Shown: positions 41,303 to 50,337, counted from the stretch's first letter. The stretch is 64,000 nucleotides of DNA from Lacisediminihabitans sp046156175 (GCF_046156175.1 NZ_JAYLVL010000005.1:143626-207625); one strand, 5' to 3'. The notes: generated from the letters alone by a model not told the origin. Program-made: numbers and translations.

Positions 41303-42656
41303 AGCCGCGCACCCGCTCCCAGTCCGTAATAGCGGCATCGAAGGCCTGAACCTCGATGCGCGCGTTGTTGAGGTAGTGCTCCACGACATCCGCCCCGAAG
41401 GCTTCGCGCGCGATCTCGGACTGGCCGAAGAGTTCCGCCGCCTCCCGCAGCGTCGTCGGCACGCGCGGGGCATCACTGCCGTAGGCGTTGCCCTCGAACA
41501 TCGGCTCCAGCTCCAGCTCGTGTTCGATTCCGTACAGCCCGCCGGCGATCAGCGCCGCCGTGGCGAGGTACTGGTTCACATCGCCGCCGGGCACCCGGTT
41601 CTCCACCCGCATGCCGAGGCCGTGCCCGACGACGCGAAGCGAGCAGGTGCGGTTGTCGAGCCCCCAGGCGACGGCCGTGGGGGCGAAGCTTCCGTCGACA
41701 TAGCGCTTGTAGGAGTTGATGTTCGGCGCGAAGAACAGCGTCATCTCGCGCATGGTCTTCAGCTGCCCCGCGAGGAAGTGGCGGAACATCTTCGACATGC
41801 CGAGAGTGTCGGCGTCATCAGCGAAGACGGCAGTCCCGTCGGCGCCGCGGAACGAGATGTGGATGTGGCAGGAGTTGCCCTCCCTCTCGTTGAACTTGGC
41901 CATGAAGGTGAGCGCCTTGCCGTGCTTGTCGGCGATCTCTTTCGCGCCGTTCTTGTAGATCGAATGGTTGTCGCAGGTGGTGAGCGCGTCCTCATAGCGG
42001 AAGGCGATCTCCTGCTGCCCGAGGTTGCACTCGCCCTTCACGCCCTCGCAGTAGAGCCCCGCTCCCTCCATCGAGACGCGGATGTCCCGCAGCAACGGCT
42101 CCATGCGCGTCGAGGCGAGTAGCGCGTAGTCGATGTTGTAGTCGCTCGCCGGGGTGAGACCGACGTAGCCCTTGCTCCACGCATCCCGATAGCTGTTATC
42201 GAAGACGATGAACTCGAGTTCCGTGCCGACGTAGGGCACGAGACCCTTCTCGGTGAGCCGGGCGATCTGCTTCTTCAGGATTTCACGGGGAGCCGGGTCG
42301 ACCGGTCGCTCGTCGAGCCAGGTGAGGTCGGCCATCACGAGGGCGGTTCCCGGGAGCCACGGCACGAGTCGGAGCGTCGACAGGTCGGGGATCATCGCCA
42401 TGTCGCCATAGCCCTTCTCCCACGAGGAGATGCGGTACCCGTCGACGGTGTTCATCTCGACATCCACCGCTAGCAGGTAGTTGCAGCACTCCGCACCGTG
42501 GCTGCTGATCTCCTCCTTGAACAGGCGGGCGGATGCCCGTTTGCCCACGAGTCGCCCCTGCATGTCGGTGAATGCCACGATCACGGTGTCGATTGCGCCG
42601 TCATCGATGAGTTTGTTGAGCTGGTCTGTAGTGAGCATTCCCGTGCGAGCGGCCAT
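41289..42656 (-). CDS. Glutamine-synthetase-like gamma-glutamylamine ligase
   Basis: A 455-residue GlnA-fold enzyme. Glutamate/metal motifs include YVGTELEFIVFD, EGVKGECNLGQQEIAF, NSCHIHISFRGADG and NRVPGGDVNQYLATAALIAGG. The partners (PuuD-like hydrolase, aldehyde dehydrogenase, APC permease) indicate gamma-glutamylation of an amine, as in PuuA or Streptomyces GlnA3/GlnA4, rather than ammonia assimilation. The adenylylation-site region typical of GlnA1 is not evident. The ATG at 42656 has GAGGAA upstream; it is divergent from the permease, 192 bp apart. Confidence 0.88.
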   Translation of the reverse strand: MAARTGMLTTDQLNKLIDDGAIDTVIVAFTDMQGRLVGKRASARLFKEEISSHGAECCNYLLAVDVEMNTVDGYRISSWEKGYGDMAMIPDLSTLRLVPWLPGTALVMADLTWLDERPVDPAPREILKKQIARLTEKGLVPYVGTELEFIVFDNSYRDAWSKGYVGLTPASDYNIDYALLASTRMEPLLRDIRVSMEGAGLYCEGVKGECNLGQQEIAFRYEDALTTCDNHSIYKNGAKEIADKHGKALTFMAKFNEREGNSCHIHISFRGADGTAVFADDADTLGMSKMFRHFLAGQLKTMREMTLFFAPNINSYKRYVDGSFAPTAVAWGLDNRTCSLRVVGHGLGMRVENRVPGGDVNQYLATAALIAGGLYGIEHELELEPMFEGNAYGSDAPRVPTTLREAAELFGQSEIAREAFGADVVEHYLNNARIEVQAFDAAITDWERVRGFERF

Positions 42657-42848
42657 GGGGGTTCCTCGTCTTCTCGAGCGTTTGCCAACCATTGCATCAC
42701 GGTGGCACGACCCCGATCCTAGGGCGTGTAATGCACTGTTTACATCCAAAGGTAGACACGAAGTACCAATAAACGCCATGCTCTCCGATAAGCGTGACGC
42801 GGTGGCTCATCGCGCCCGGCTCCCGACGATCCCCTCCTGGAGGAATGC

Positions 42849-44390
42849 ATGTCAAAGAACACGGTCTCCGGCGTCACCTACACGAAAGCCGAAGACGGCT
42901 ATTTCGAGAAACGAAGTCTCAAGCGCACAGCCGGATTCTGGGGCCTCTGGGGCATCGGAATCGCGGCCGTCATCTCCGGCGACTTCTCCGGATGGAACGT
43001 CGGCCTCGCGACTACGGGCTGGGGCGGCCTGCTCATCGCCACCATCGTCATCGTGATCATGTACTTCACCATGATCTTCTCCATCGGGGAGATGTCCGCG
43101 GCGATGCCGCACACCGGCGGGGCGTATTCCTTCGCCCGAGCGGCGATGGGACCGTGGGGAGGATTCGTCACCGGGATCTCCGAGTCCATCGAATACGTCG
43201 TCACCACGGCAGTGGTCGTGCTGTTCTCGGCCGCCTACGCCGGTCAGATCATCACCGACCTCACCGGCGCGGAGGTACCGGCCTGGCTGCTGTGGATCAT
43301 CCTCTACGCGGTCTTCATCGGCCTGAACTCGCTGGGAGCCTCGGTCGGATTCCGATTCGCCCTGATCGTCGCGATCATCTCGATGGCCGTGATCCTGCTC
43401 TTCGCGGTGCTTTCCATCGCGAATGGTGCGGTCGACTTCTCCCGGCTGTTCGACATCGCCCCGACATCGGGCAACTCCAGTTTCCTGCCATTCGGCGGCG
43501 TCGGCATCCTGTTCTCGCTGCCCTTCGCCATCTGGTTCTTCCTCGGCATCGAAGAGTTGCCGCTGGCCGCGGAAGAGGCGAAGAATCCGGCGAAGGACAT
43601 CCCGCGCGCGGGAGTATGGGGCATCATCACCCTGGCCTTCTTCGGGCTTCTCATCCTCTTCCTGAACCCCGCAGTGACGGGCTCGAAGGCCCTCACCGTT
43701 TCGCCGGGTGACGGCGACGAACCGCTTCTCGCCGGCTTCCGGGCGTTCCTGCCCGACAGCGTGGCTGCTCTGCTCGCACTCTTCGCACTCATCGGGCTGC
43801 TCGCGTCGCTGCAGGGCATCATGTTCGCTTACGGTCGCAACATGTACTCGCTCTCCCGGGCCGGCTACTACCCGAAGTTCCTCTCCCTCACCGGCAAGAA
43901 GCATCAGACCCCCTGGGTGGCCCTTCTCGTCGGAGGAGTGATCGGCTTCGTGATCCTCGTCGTCGTTGCGCTGGTCATCCCGGCTGTCAACCCGGATGCT
44001 GCGGGTGCCGCCACCGGAATCATCCTGTTCATCGCGGTCTTCGGCGCGGTCATCTCCTACGTGATGCAGATGATCTCGTTCATCGTGCTCCGCCGTAAGT
44101 TCCCTTCCGCGAAGCGCCCCTACAAGAGCCCGACCGGTATCGTCGGCGCCGTCATCGCCGGCATCATCGCTGTCGCGGCGTTCATCGGCATCGTGGCGAA
44201 CCCCACCTTCAACCTCGCGGTGATCACCTTCGTCGTCATCTTCGTCGTCGGACTTGCCATCTTCGCCCTCGTCGGGCGCAACCGCCTCGTGCTCTCGCCA
44301 GAGGAGGAATACGCCATCAGCGGCGGCCTCCACGGCGACCCCCAGACCGAGGGCTACGACGCGATGGAAGACGAGGTCTTCAGCAAGTAA
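42849..44390 (+). CDS. APC-family amino acid/polyamine permease
   Basis: A 513-residue permease with about 12 membrane segments. The first contains GFWGLWGIGIAAVISGDFSGWNVGL, an APC-type glycine-rich helix 1; SIGEMSAAMPHTGGAYSFARAAMGPWGG is the family signature. It resembles ethanolamine/polyamine (EutP/PuuP-like) importers. A strong GGAGG site precedes the ATG. Divergent from the amine ligase operon and followed by an excellent terminator. The likely role is uptake of the amine that the neighbouring operon degrades. Confidence 0.9.
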   Translation: MSKNTVSGVTYTKAEDGYFEKRSLKRTAGFWGLWGIGIAAVISGDFSGWNVGLATTGWGGLLIATIVIVIMYFTMIFSIGEMSAAMPHTGGAYSFARAAMGPWGGFVTGISESIEYVVTTAVVVLFSAAYAGQIITDLTGAEVPAWLLWIILYAVFIGLNSLGASVGFRFALIVAIISMAVILLFAVLSIANGAVDFSRLFDIAPTSGNSSFLPFGGVGILFSLPFAIWFFLGIEELPLAAEEAKNPAKDIPRAGVWGIITLAFFGLLILFLNPAVTGSKALTVSPGDGDEPLLAGFRAFLPDSVAALLALFALIGLLASLQGIMFAYGRNMYSLSRAGYYPKFLSLTGKKHQTPWVALLVGGVIGFVILVVVALVIPAVNPDAAGAATGIILFIAVFGAVISYVMQMISFIVLRRKFPSAKRPYKSPTGIVGAVIAGIIAVAAFIGIVANPTFNLAVITFVVIFVVGLAIFALVGRNRLVLSPEEEYAISGGLHGDPQTEGYDAMEDEVFSK

Positions 44391-44403
44391 CCTGCACCGT
44401 TCG

Positions 44404-44438
44404 AAAAAGGCTCCGGATGTCGCATCCGGAGCCTTTTT
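44404..44438 (+). terminator. Rho-independent terminator after the permease
   Basis: GGCTCCGGATG (44409-44419), a 3-nt loop and CATCCGGAGCC (44423-44433) form an 11-bp perfect stem followed by TTTTT; AAAAA precedes it, so it can work in both directions. It lies 14 bp past the permease stop. Confidence 0.95.
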
Positions 44439-44522
44439 CGCGTCGGCGTGTCATCGGCCCTGTTCGAGGGGTCGGGCGCATACTGAGCAAACTATCAACC
44501 TGAACTTGAAGGGTGAGTCGTG

Positions 44523-44981
44523 ATGGAATCACGCACGCACAGTCGTACGATCTCGCCCGAGGAGTCGGCAGAGCTCGAAGAACTCGTCTTCGAACTGGTG
44601 CGCGAGCGATTGCTCAAGGCCGTCGGGGCAGGTGGCATGTGGACACTGCAGTTCCGCGCCAGCACCGACACCGACTCGCTCTTCGGCGAGACGATCTCCG
44701 AATACATCGCCCGTGACATCGCCGACCAGATCGCCGCGCCCCGCGCCGCGGTAGAACTCGCCGAGGCCTCGGACGAGGCCGAGCTCGAGCGCGTCGAAGA
44801 CGACGTCCAGGCCTCCGTCGACGAAGAGATCACCGTCGAGCAAGAGATCACCGTCGAGCAAGAGACCACCGTCGAAGCCGTCGACTGGTCCACCGCGCCC
44901 GCGCCGGCAGAAGCCGATGTCGTTCTCGTCGACGAGCAGCACGACGAACACCGCATGTTCAAGCCGCGCAAGGCCGCCTGA
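44523..44981 (+). CDS. Acidic hypothetical protein with EITVEQ repeats
   Basis: A 152-residue acidic protein. The N-terminal ~75 residues look folded (SAELEELVFELVRERLLKA, GMWTLQFRASTDTDSLFGETI), then an acidic repeat section and a short basic end (MFKPRKAA). The section at 44826-44879 is three 18-bp units encoding EITVEQ, EITVEQ, ETTVEA. An AAGGGTGAG motif precedes the ATG; a GTG at 44520 is the alternative start. No family recognised. Confidence 0.65.
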   Translation: MESRTHSRTISPEESAELEELVFELVRERLLKAVGAGGMWTLQFRASTDTDSLFGETISEYIARDIADQIAAPRAAVELAEASDEAELERVEDDVQASVDEEITVEQEITVEQETTVEAVDWSTAPAPAEADVVLVDEQHDEHRMFKPRKAA

Positions 44982-45065
44982 GCGGTCGGTTCGGCGAGTG
45001 CGGAAGCGCACTCTGGGCGCAGGGCGTCAGTCGCAGTATCCGCGCCAGTCGCACTCGCCAACCGT

Positions 45066-45133
45066 CGCAGTGTGCCCGGCGCAGTGTGCCCGGCGCAGTG
45101 TGCCCGGCGCAGTATCTCGGCGCAGTATCTCGG
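45066..45133. repeat. Short tandem repeat, 3 x 14 bp plus 2 x 13 bp
   Basis: CGCAGTGTGCCCGG occurs three times in a row (45066-45107) and is followed by CGCAGTATCTCGG twice (45108-45133). The units share the CGCAGT head, so the second type derives from the first. It is noncoding by all appearances. Confidence 0.85.
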
Positions 45134-45192
45134 CGACCTCGGCGTGAGGCGTCCCCAGCTCACGGATCACGAGTCGTGCCCCGTTAAACACT

Positions 45193-45224
45193 GATCGCCG
45201 CCGCTCCGAGGAGCGGCGGCGATC
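45193..45224. terminator. Strong hairpin, 14-bp stem
   Basis: GATCGCCGCCGCTC (45193-45206), loop CGAG and GAGCGGCGGCGATC (45211-45224) are perfectly complementary. GGGGTTTAG follows. It is the likely terminator for transcripts coming from the acidic protein gene, despite the 200-bp distance. Confidence 0.7.
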
Positions 45225-45412
45225 GGGGTTTAGACTCGATTCCCGAACCGAGGCAAACCTGAATCATCGTGCCAAAAGCGCCCCCGCGCTCGACACACGA
45301 TATTCAGGAGACCCAGAGTTTGTGTTGCCCCCTGCATCTGGCTCAACTTTACCTCCGCAATGCCGAGCTTGTCTCTAGTGGGGAATACCCCAGAACGGGT
45401 GGTTAACGCTCG

Positions 45413-45613
45413 CTAGCTGAATTTCTTGCGAGCGACCTTCGCGGCCTTGTTCCGCACCTTCTTCGCCTTGGCGCGAGCCTTCTTGACCTTCGGGTCATTC
45501 CAGTACTTCGTCGCGGCGTGGGTGATCTCCTTGTACCGGTCTTCGCCCGCCTTGGCCCCCAGAATGTAGGCGGCGAAGGCGACGAGCACGATCAGCACGT
45601 ACTTGAACTTCAT
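45413..45613 (-). CDS. Small membrane protein with lysine-rich tail
   Basis: A 66-residue protein: an N-terminal membrane helix (YVLIVLVAFAAYILGAKAG), a short spacer (EDRYKEITHAATKYWNDP) and a very basic C-terminal helix of repeated K-A-R-x-K character ending KKFS. It resembles YtxH-like small proteins in layout. The basic tail could contact acidic membrane lipids, RNA or DNA. The start is preceded by GGGAGAAAACT. Function unknown. Confidence 0.75.
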   Translation of the reverse strand: MKFKYVLIVLVAFAAYILGAKAGEDRYKEITHAATKYWNDPKVKKARAKAKKVRNKAAKVARKKFS

Positions 45614-45802
45614 AGTTTTCTCCCTTGGTTACCGCCCATACGGTGCCCTCATCCGGTCGGATGGTCAATCCCTTAGCGGCAGATCCTCGGCTGGGCATTC
45701 CTCGAAATCGTCTCCTGTCAATGGCTGCTCTGAAAGTCACCGCCGTTTTAGGCTCGAACCATCCTCGGCGCAATGGAGCCCGAGAACATCGGAGCGGGAC
45801 AC

Positions 45803-46084
45803 ATGACCATCCACTCGACAGCCACGCGCGGCATCGGCAGTTCCGATGCAAACGGGCGATCCTTCGACAAGATCGTGCGCCACGGGGGTCGGAGCTTCCT
45901 GGCCACCTCCACGATGGCGGCGATTTTCGCGGCCCGGGCGGAGGATGTGATCGCCCGCCTGGATACCGAACTCGTGCCGCTTCTTCATCGCGACGGCGTC
46001 GAGCTGCTGCTCGTCGGACCGAACACCGCGTTCGCCGTCGTCGACGCCGCGGCCGGACTCCGGGGGTCCTCCCCCCGCCAGTAG
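45803..46084 (+). CDS. Hypothetical protein
   Basis: A 93-residue protein without signal peptide. The middle (SFLATSTMAAIFAARAEDVIARLDTELVPLL) is helical and the next part (GVELLLVGPNTAFAVVDAAAG) strand-like. The ATG at 45803 is preferred to 45773 because GGAGCGGGAC lies just upstream. No family recognised; it could be a chance frame in high-GC DNA, but codon third positions look native. Confidence 0.45.
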   Translation: MTIHSTATRGIGSSDANGRSFDKIVRHGGRSFLATSTMAAIFAARAEDVIARLDTELVPLLHRDGVELLLVGPNTAFAVVDAAAGLRGSSPRQ

Positions 46085-46160
46085 CACCCTGCGGGCGAGG
46101 GAGGCTCGTGCAATTTGTCGAGGGATGTTAGCGTTCGGGCACCGAACAAAGGACGTCGTC

Positions 46161-47585
46161 GTGCCCTTCAACCTCAATCCCCTCGTGGCGATCATCGCCG
46201 CCGTGATCGTGGTCTTCCTCATCGTGCTCATCTATGCGAAGTCGATCTACAAGAATGCAGGCCCGGATGAGGCGATCCTGATCACCGGCAAGCGGGCGAA
46301 GGTGAAGACCGTCGACGGCGTCGCGACCGAGGAGTCGGGCATCCGCATCGTCGTCGGGTCGGGGGTCTTCATCACCCCGTTCTTCCAGAAGGCGTTCAAG
46401 ATCAGCCTGCGATCGCGCGCGATCGAGCTCGCCGCGGTGGCGCAGGACGCCCGCGGAATCACCCTCACCGTCGAGGCCGTGGCCATCGTGAAGGTGGGCG
46501 ACACTCACTCCGCCATCCTCGCCGCCGGCCAGCGCTTCATCGGCAACGACAAGAACATCGACGGTTTCGCCCTCGAGGTGCTGTCGGGTTCGCTGCGCTC
46601 CTCGATCGGTGGCACGGATGTGCAGACCATCATCCAGAAGCGCGACGAACTGGGTGCCGCGGTACTCTCCACCGCGCGAGAGTCTCTGCTCAGCCAGGGC
46701 CTCGACGTCGACTCGTTCGAGATCAAGGGCATCTCCGACGACAACGACTACATCCACAACATGGGCCGCGCCGAGCAGGCCTCCGTGCTGAAGGCCGCGG
46801 AGGTGGCCGAGGCCCAGGCCGGCCAGGCCTCGCAGGAGGCGTCCATCGCGGCGGAACAGGCCGTGGCGATCGCCCAGAACACCCTCGCGCTCAAGCGCGC
46901 TGCCCTGCAGCTCGACACCGACAAGGCCACGGCGGAAGCCGCCGGCGCCAAACCTCTCGCCGAGGCGAAGACCCAGCAGAACATCGTGCACGAGCAGGAG
47001 GTGACCGCGCAGGCCGCAGCGAAGCTCCGCACCGCGCAGCTGGCCTCGGAGGTCAACGCGGTCGCGGATGCAGATGCCTACCGCGTGAAGGTCGCGGCGA
47101 ACGCCGCCGCCGAGGCCCGAGTGATCGCCGCCACCGCCGAGCGCGACAGCCGGGTCGCGAATGCCGAGGCGATCCGCGCGGAAGGTCAGGCCACGGCCGA
47201 CGCGATCCTCGCCAAGGGCCAGGCGGAGGCGGCGGCCACCAAGCTCGCGGCCGAGGCGGTCGCCCAGAAGTCCGAGGCGCTCATCCAGCTGCGACTCGTG
47301 GAGATGCTGCCGCAGATCGCCCATGAGCTGGCGGCCCCGATGGGCAACATCGACCAGCTGACGGTCGTGTCGACGGATGGCGCGAGCCAGCTGACCAAGA
47401 ACGTCGCGGGGGGCTTCACCGAGATCGACGCCGTGCTCAAGTCGACCACCGGAATCGACCTCCGCGGGCTGCTCGGCAGCTTCGCTGGCGGCGCTGCGGC
47501 CGGGGCAGCGGCGGGGGCTTCGGCGACAGCGTCACGAACGGCTCCGCCCGCTGAGGCGCCGGTGGTGGATCAGCCCCAGATCTAG
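46161..47585 (+). CDS. SPFH/flotillin-like membrane protein
   Basis: A 474-residue flotillin-type scaffold protein. One N-terminal membrane helix (LVAIIAAVIVVFLIVLIYA), an SPFH/band-7 domain (residues ~30-200; GIRIVVGSGVFITPFFQKAFKISLR), then a long Ala/Glu/Lys-rich coiled coil (~200-380), and a Gly/Ala-rich tail. Flotillins organise membrane microdomains. The GTG at 46161 (VPFNLNPL) has AAAGGAC at good spacing. No NfeD-type partner is adjacent. Confidence 0.87.
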   Translation: MPFNLNPLVAIIAAVIVVFLIVLIYAKSIYKNAGPDEAILITGKRAKVKTVDGVATEESGIRIVVGSGVFITPFFQKAFKISLRSRAIELAAVAQDARGITLTVEAVAIVKVGDTHSAILAAGQRFIGNDKNIDGFALEVLSGSLRSSIGGTDVQTIIQKRDELGAAVLSTARESLLSQGLDVDSFEIKGISDDNDYIHNMGRAEQASVLKAAEVAEAQAGQASQEASIAAEQAVAIAQNTLALKRAALQLDTDKATAEAAGAKPLAEAKTQQNIVHEQEVTAQAAAKLRTAQLASEVNAVADADAYRVKVAANAAAEARVIAATAERDSRVANAEAIRAEGQATADAILAKGQAEAAATKLAAEAVAQKSEALIQLRLVEMLPQIAHELAAPMGNIDQLTVVSTDGASQLTKNVAGGFTEIDAVLKSTTGIDLRGLLGSFAGGAAAGAAAGASATASRTAPPAEAPVVDQPQI

Positions 47586-47610
47586 CGCGGATACAGATCT
47601 AGCGCGGATA
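47577..47610. repeat. 17-bp tandem duplication at the flotillin gene end
   Basis: CAGATCTAGCGCGGATA occurs twice in direct succession, the first copy spanning the stop codon. A third partial copy (CAGGTCTGGCG) follows. A simple slippage product with no obvious role. Confidence 0.7.
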
Positions 47611-47717
47611 CAGGTCTGGCGAAGATGCAGCGCCAGCGATCGATACAGTTCCCGCGATCTATTCTCTACTGCTGCTCTGGCCCGCTGCGGGCCGCGGTCC
47701 TCGGTTGCAAGAGACCT

Positions 47718-47735
47718 ATTTGATATATGTCGAAT
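47718..47735 (+). promoter_or_regulatory. Candidate ArsR operator
   Basis: ATTTGATATATGTCGAAT is an 18-bp imperfect dyad (consistent with ATTYGAYATATRTCRAAT) 18 bp upstream of the arsR start, inside the A+T-rich promoter zone of an otherwise GC-rich region. Position and form suit autoregulation by ArsR. Confidence 0.6.
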
Positions 47736-47753
47736 TAATGCGACACTGGTCGC

Positions 47754-48143
47754 ATGCCCAAAGCACTGCCCGTTCTCGACGACATCTCGCCCATCTGCTG
47801 CGCGCCGCTGTCGTCTACCCCGGACTTCCCCCTCGACGATGCGGTTCGCCTTGCCGTGCGCCTGAAGGCCATGGCAGACCCGGCTCGGCTTCGACTCATC
47901 GCCTACATGCTGAACCAACCCGACCAGGAAGCGTGTACCTGTGACCTGGCCCCAGCCGTCGGGCTCTCGGAGGCGACGGTCAGCCATCACCTGAAGACTC
48001 TCGAGAAGGCCGGGCTGGTCTCGAAGGAGCGCCGGGGCATGAATGTGCATTACGCGGTCGAATCCCCAGCCATCCGCGCTCTCGGCGTCGCCATCCAACT
48101 GGACGTCCCCGCCGCTCTCGACCCCACTACCTGTTCAGCCTGA
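47754..48143 (+). CDS. arsR: ArsR-family metalloregulator
   Basis: A 129-residue SmtB/ArsR repressor with HTH segment CTCDLAPAVGLSEATVSHHL. Candidate As(III) thiols are the N-terminal CC pair (SPICCAP), the CTC in the HTH helix (EACTCDL) and a C-terminal TCSA; the CTC motif is of the CadC/CmtR-like or ArsR helix-4 type. It should release the operator at 47718-47735 on arsenite binding. First gene of arsR-arsD-arsA, 17 bp before arsD. Confidence 0.9.
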   Translation: MPKALPVLDDISPICCAPLSSTPDFPLDDAVRLAVRLKAMADPARLRLIAYMLNQPDQEACTCDLAPAVGLSEATVSHHLKTLEKAGLVSKERRGMNVHYAVESPAIRALGVAIQLDVPAALDPTTCSA

Positions 48144-48160
48144 CCGAGAAAGAGAACACC

Positions 48161-48553
48161 ATGCCAACGATCCGTATTTACGAACCCGCGCTGTGCTGTG
48201 ACACCGGTGTCTGTGGAGTAGACGTAGACCAGTCGCTGGTCACCGTCACTGCAGACGTTCGGCGCTTGCAGGAACTGGGCGCCGACATCGTGCGCCATGA
48301 TCTGGCCACCGACCCCACCGCATTCACCGGCGACGAGACGGTGCGGGCCTTCATGAACACCGTCGGGTCGAAAGGACTTCCGCTGACTGTTGTCGACGGT
48401 GTCACAGTCGCCACCGGCTCCTACCCCACGGGGGAGGCACTTCGCGATTTTGCCGGGCTGGGCGCTCCCGATCAGCCGTCTCGGTCTCGCCTCGAGCTCG
48501 GGCTCACCGAGAGCTCGGCCGGGGGTTGCTGCGGCGGTTCCGGATGCTGCTGA
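48161..48553 (+). CDS. arsD: Arsenite metallochaperone ArsD
   Basis: A 130-residue ArsD. Cys12, Cys13 and Cys18 (EPALCCDTGVCG) are exactly the positions that bind As(III) in the plasmid R773 protein, and the C terminus has extra vicinal pairs (GGCCGGSGCC). ArsD hands arsenite to ArsA. The thioredoxin-like fold shows in VDQSLVTVTADVRRLQELGADI. arsA begins 7 bp downstream. Confidence 0.95.
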   Translation: MPTIRIYEPALCCDTGVCGVDVDQSLVTVTADVRRLQELGADIVRHDLATDPTAFTGDETVRAFMNTVGSKGLPLTVVDGVTVATGSYPTGEALRDFAGLGAPDQPSRSRLELGLTESSAGGCCGGSGCC

Positions 48554-48560
48554 GACGATC

Positions 48561-50318
48561 GTGAGGTTTCTCGAAGACCCGCCCCGGTTCGTGTTCTTCA
48601 CCGGTAAAGGCGGGGTCGGAAAGACCTCGGTTGCCTGTGCGACGGCGCTGGAGCTCGCCAGCGGCGGAAAGCGGGTGATGCTCGTGAGCACCGACCCCGC
48701 ATCCAACATCGGGCAGGTCTTCGACATGACGATCGGCAACACGATCACGGCAGTCTCCGCAGTCCCGGGGCTGTCAGTGCTCGAGATCGATCCGGAGCAA
48801 GCGGCTCAGGCGTACCGTGAACGGATCCTCGCACCCGTGAGAGGGCTGCTTCCCGAGAGCGAGATCGCCGGGATTGCCGAGAGTCTCTCCGGATCGTGCA
48901 CCACGGAGATCGCGTCCTTCGATGAGTTCACGAACCTGCTCACCGACACCGCGGCCTATGGGCTCTACGACCACATCATCTTCGACACCGCCCCCACCGG
49001 CCACACCATCCGGCTGCTGCAACTGCCGGGATCGTGGACGGAGTTCCTCTCCACCGGCAAGGGCGACGCCTCCTGCCTCGGACCGATGTCGGGGCTGGAG
49101 AAACACCGGACCATCTACGCGAACGCGGTCGAGGTACTCACCGATCCCACGCGCAGCCGTCTGGTTCTCGTCGGTCGCGCACAGGCATCCTCCCTGGCCG
49201 AAATCGATCGCACCTTCGCGGAGCTGTCGGAGATCGGCATCCGCAGCGGATACGTCGTGATCAACGGGGTGTTGCCCGATGCCGCCGGTGATGAGCCCAT
49301 CGCCGAAGCCGTGCGGAACCGGGAGGGCGAGGCCATGCGGGCCATGCCGCCCTCGATTGCGGCCCTGCCGCGAGACACGCTCGAGCTGAAGACCGGCAAC
49401 ATGGTGGGCATCGCGGCACTCCGAAGCCTCTTTGCGGCCGGTTCGTCAGCCACCCCAATTCTTTCGCGGGCCGAAGAGACCATCGAGGCGCCCCTTGCCG
49501 CCCTCGTCGATGAGCTGGAGAGGGACGACCACGGTCTCATCCTCTGCATGGGCAAGGGCGGCGTCGGCAAGACCACCATCGCTGCCGCGGTCGCCGTCGC
49601 CCTCGCGGAACGAGGACACGAGGTCCACCTCACCACCACCGATCCCGCAGCGCATCTCACGGAGACGCTTCACGGCAGCGTGCCGGGTCTGACCGTCTCC
49701 CGAACAGATCCGGAAGTGGCCACGCGGCAGTATAGGGACCACGTCCTGGCCACCAAGGGCAAAGATCTCGACGAGAACGGCAGGCTGGCCCTGGCCGAAG
49801 ACCTCCTTTCACCGTGCACCGAAGAGGTGGCGGTCTTCCAGCAGTTCTCCCGTGCGGTCCACGAATCGCGGCGCCAGTTCGTCGTGATCGACACCGCCCC
49901 GACGGGCCACACGCTGCTGCTACTGGATGCCACAGGCTCCTATCATCGCGAGATTGCCCGTCAGATCGGCGACAGTCTCTCGTTCGTCACTCCGCTGATG
50001 CGACTGCAGAATCCCGAGCAGACGAAGGTGATCCTCGTCACCCTGGCCGAGACGACGCCGGTACTCGAGGCCGAAGGGCTTCAGCAGGATCTCGAACGGG
50101 CGGGCATTCACCCCTGGGCCTGGGTGGTGAACAACTCGATTGCGGCGGCGCATCCACGATCGCCGTTCCTCCGTCAGCGCGCCGCAAACGAGGTCGAGCA
50201 GATCGGCCGGGTACGAGCTCTCAGCCCGCGGCTGGCGATCGTTCCTCTCCTTGCCGAGGAGCCCGTCGGCGAACGGCGGCTTTCGGCGTTGACCGAGGGT
50301 GCACGCCAGCCCGCCTGA
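48561..50318 (+). CDS. arsA: Arsenite-stimulated pump ATPase ArsA
   Basis: A 585-residue ATPase with two homologous halves, each with GKGGVGKT (near 15-22 and 331-338) and the signature DTAPTGHT (twice). The metalloid-binding cysteines Cys113, Cys172 and Cys419 match the R773 positions 113, 172 and 422. ArsA energises an ArsB-type permease. The GTG at 48561 (VRFLEDPPRF) places Cys113 exactly; a longer frame from 48390 overlaps arsD and is rejected. No arsB or acr3 follows: the next gene is convergent arsC. Confidence 0.95.
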   Translation: MRFLEDPPRFVFFTGKGGVGKTSVACATALELASGGKRVMLVSTDPASNIGQVFDMTIGNTITAVSAVPGLSVLEIDPEQAAQAYRERILAPVRGLLPESEIAGIAESLSGSCTTEIASFDEFTNLLTDTAAYGLYDHIIFDTAPTGHTIRLLQLPGSWTEFLSTGKGDASCLGPMSGLEKHRTIYANAVEVLTDPTRSRLVLVGRAQASSLAEIDRTFAELSEIGIRSGYVVINGVLPDAAGDEPIAEAVRNREGEAMRAMPPSIAALPRDTLELKTGNMVGIAALRSLFAAGSSATPILSRAEETIEAPLAALVDELERDDHGLILCMGKGGVGKTTIAAAVAVALAERGHEVHLTTTDPAAHLTETLHGSVPGLTVSRTDPEVATRQYRDHVLATKGKDLDENGRLALAEDLLSPCTEEVAVFQQFSRAVHESRRQFVVIDTAPTGHTLLLLDATGSYHREIARQIGDSLSFVTPLMRLQNPEQTKVILVTLAETTPVLEAEGLQQDLERAGIHPWAWVVNNSIAAAHPRSPFLRQRAANEVEQIGRVRALSPRLAIVPLLAEEPVGERRLSALTEGARQPA

Positions 50319-50337
50319 CCGCGACTGATTGGCCCCG

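Larger units (their letters stand above)
44982..45412. other. Intergenic region with tandem repeats and hairpin
   Basis: No gene is supported in these 431 bases. They hold a 14/13-bp tandem repeat (45066-45133) and a strong hairpin (45193-45224). The final ~170 bases show no clear structure apart from the short dyad GTGGGGAATACCCCAG near 45380. Confidence 0.7.

Noticed and set aside
42657..42848. FCD-regulator operator in the ligase/permease gap
   Set aside because: Only a weak GGTA-N9-TACC dyad (near 42750) is visible; not enough to call.
42852..44333. 493-codon open frame on the minus strand
   Set aside because: It is antisense to the APC permease and consists of Asp/Arg/His-rich low-complexity sequence.
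45238..45412. Small noncoding RNA (6S, SRP or tmRNA)
   Set aside because: No conserved core of any of these RNAs can be recognised.
46128..47324. 398-codon open frame on the minus strand
   Set aside because: Antisense shadow of the flotillin-like gene, Arg/Gly/Leu-rich with no domain.
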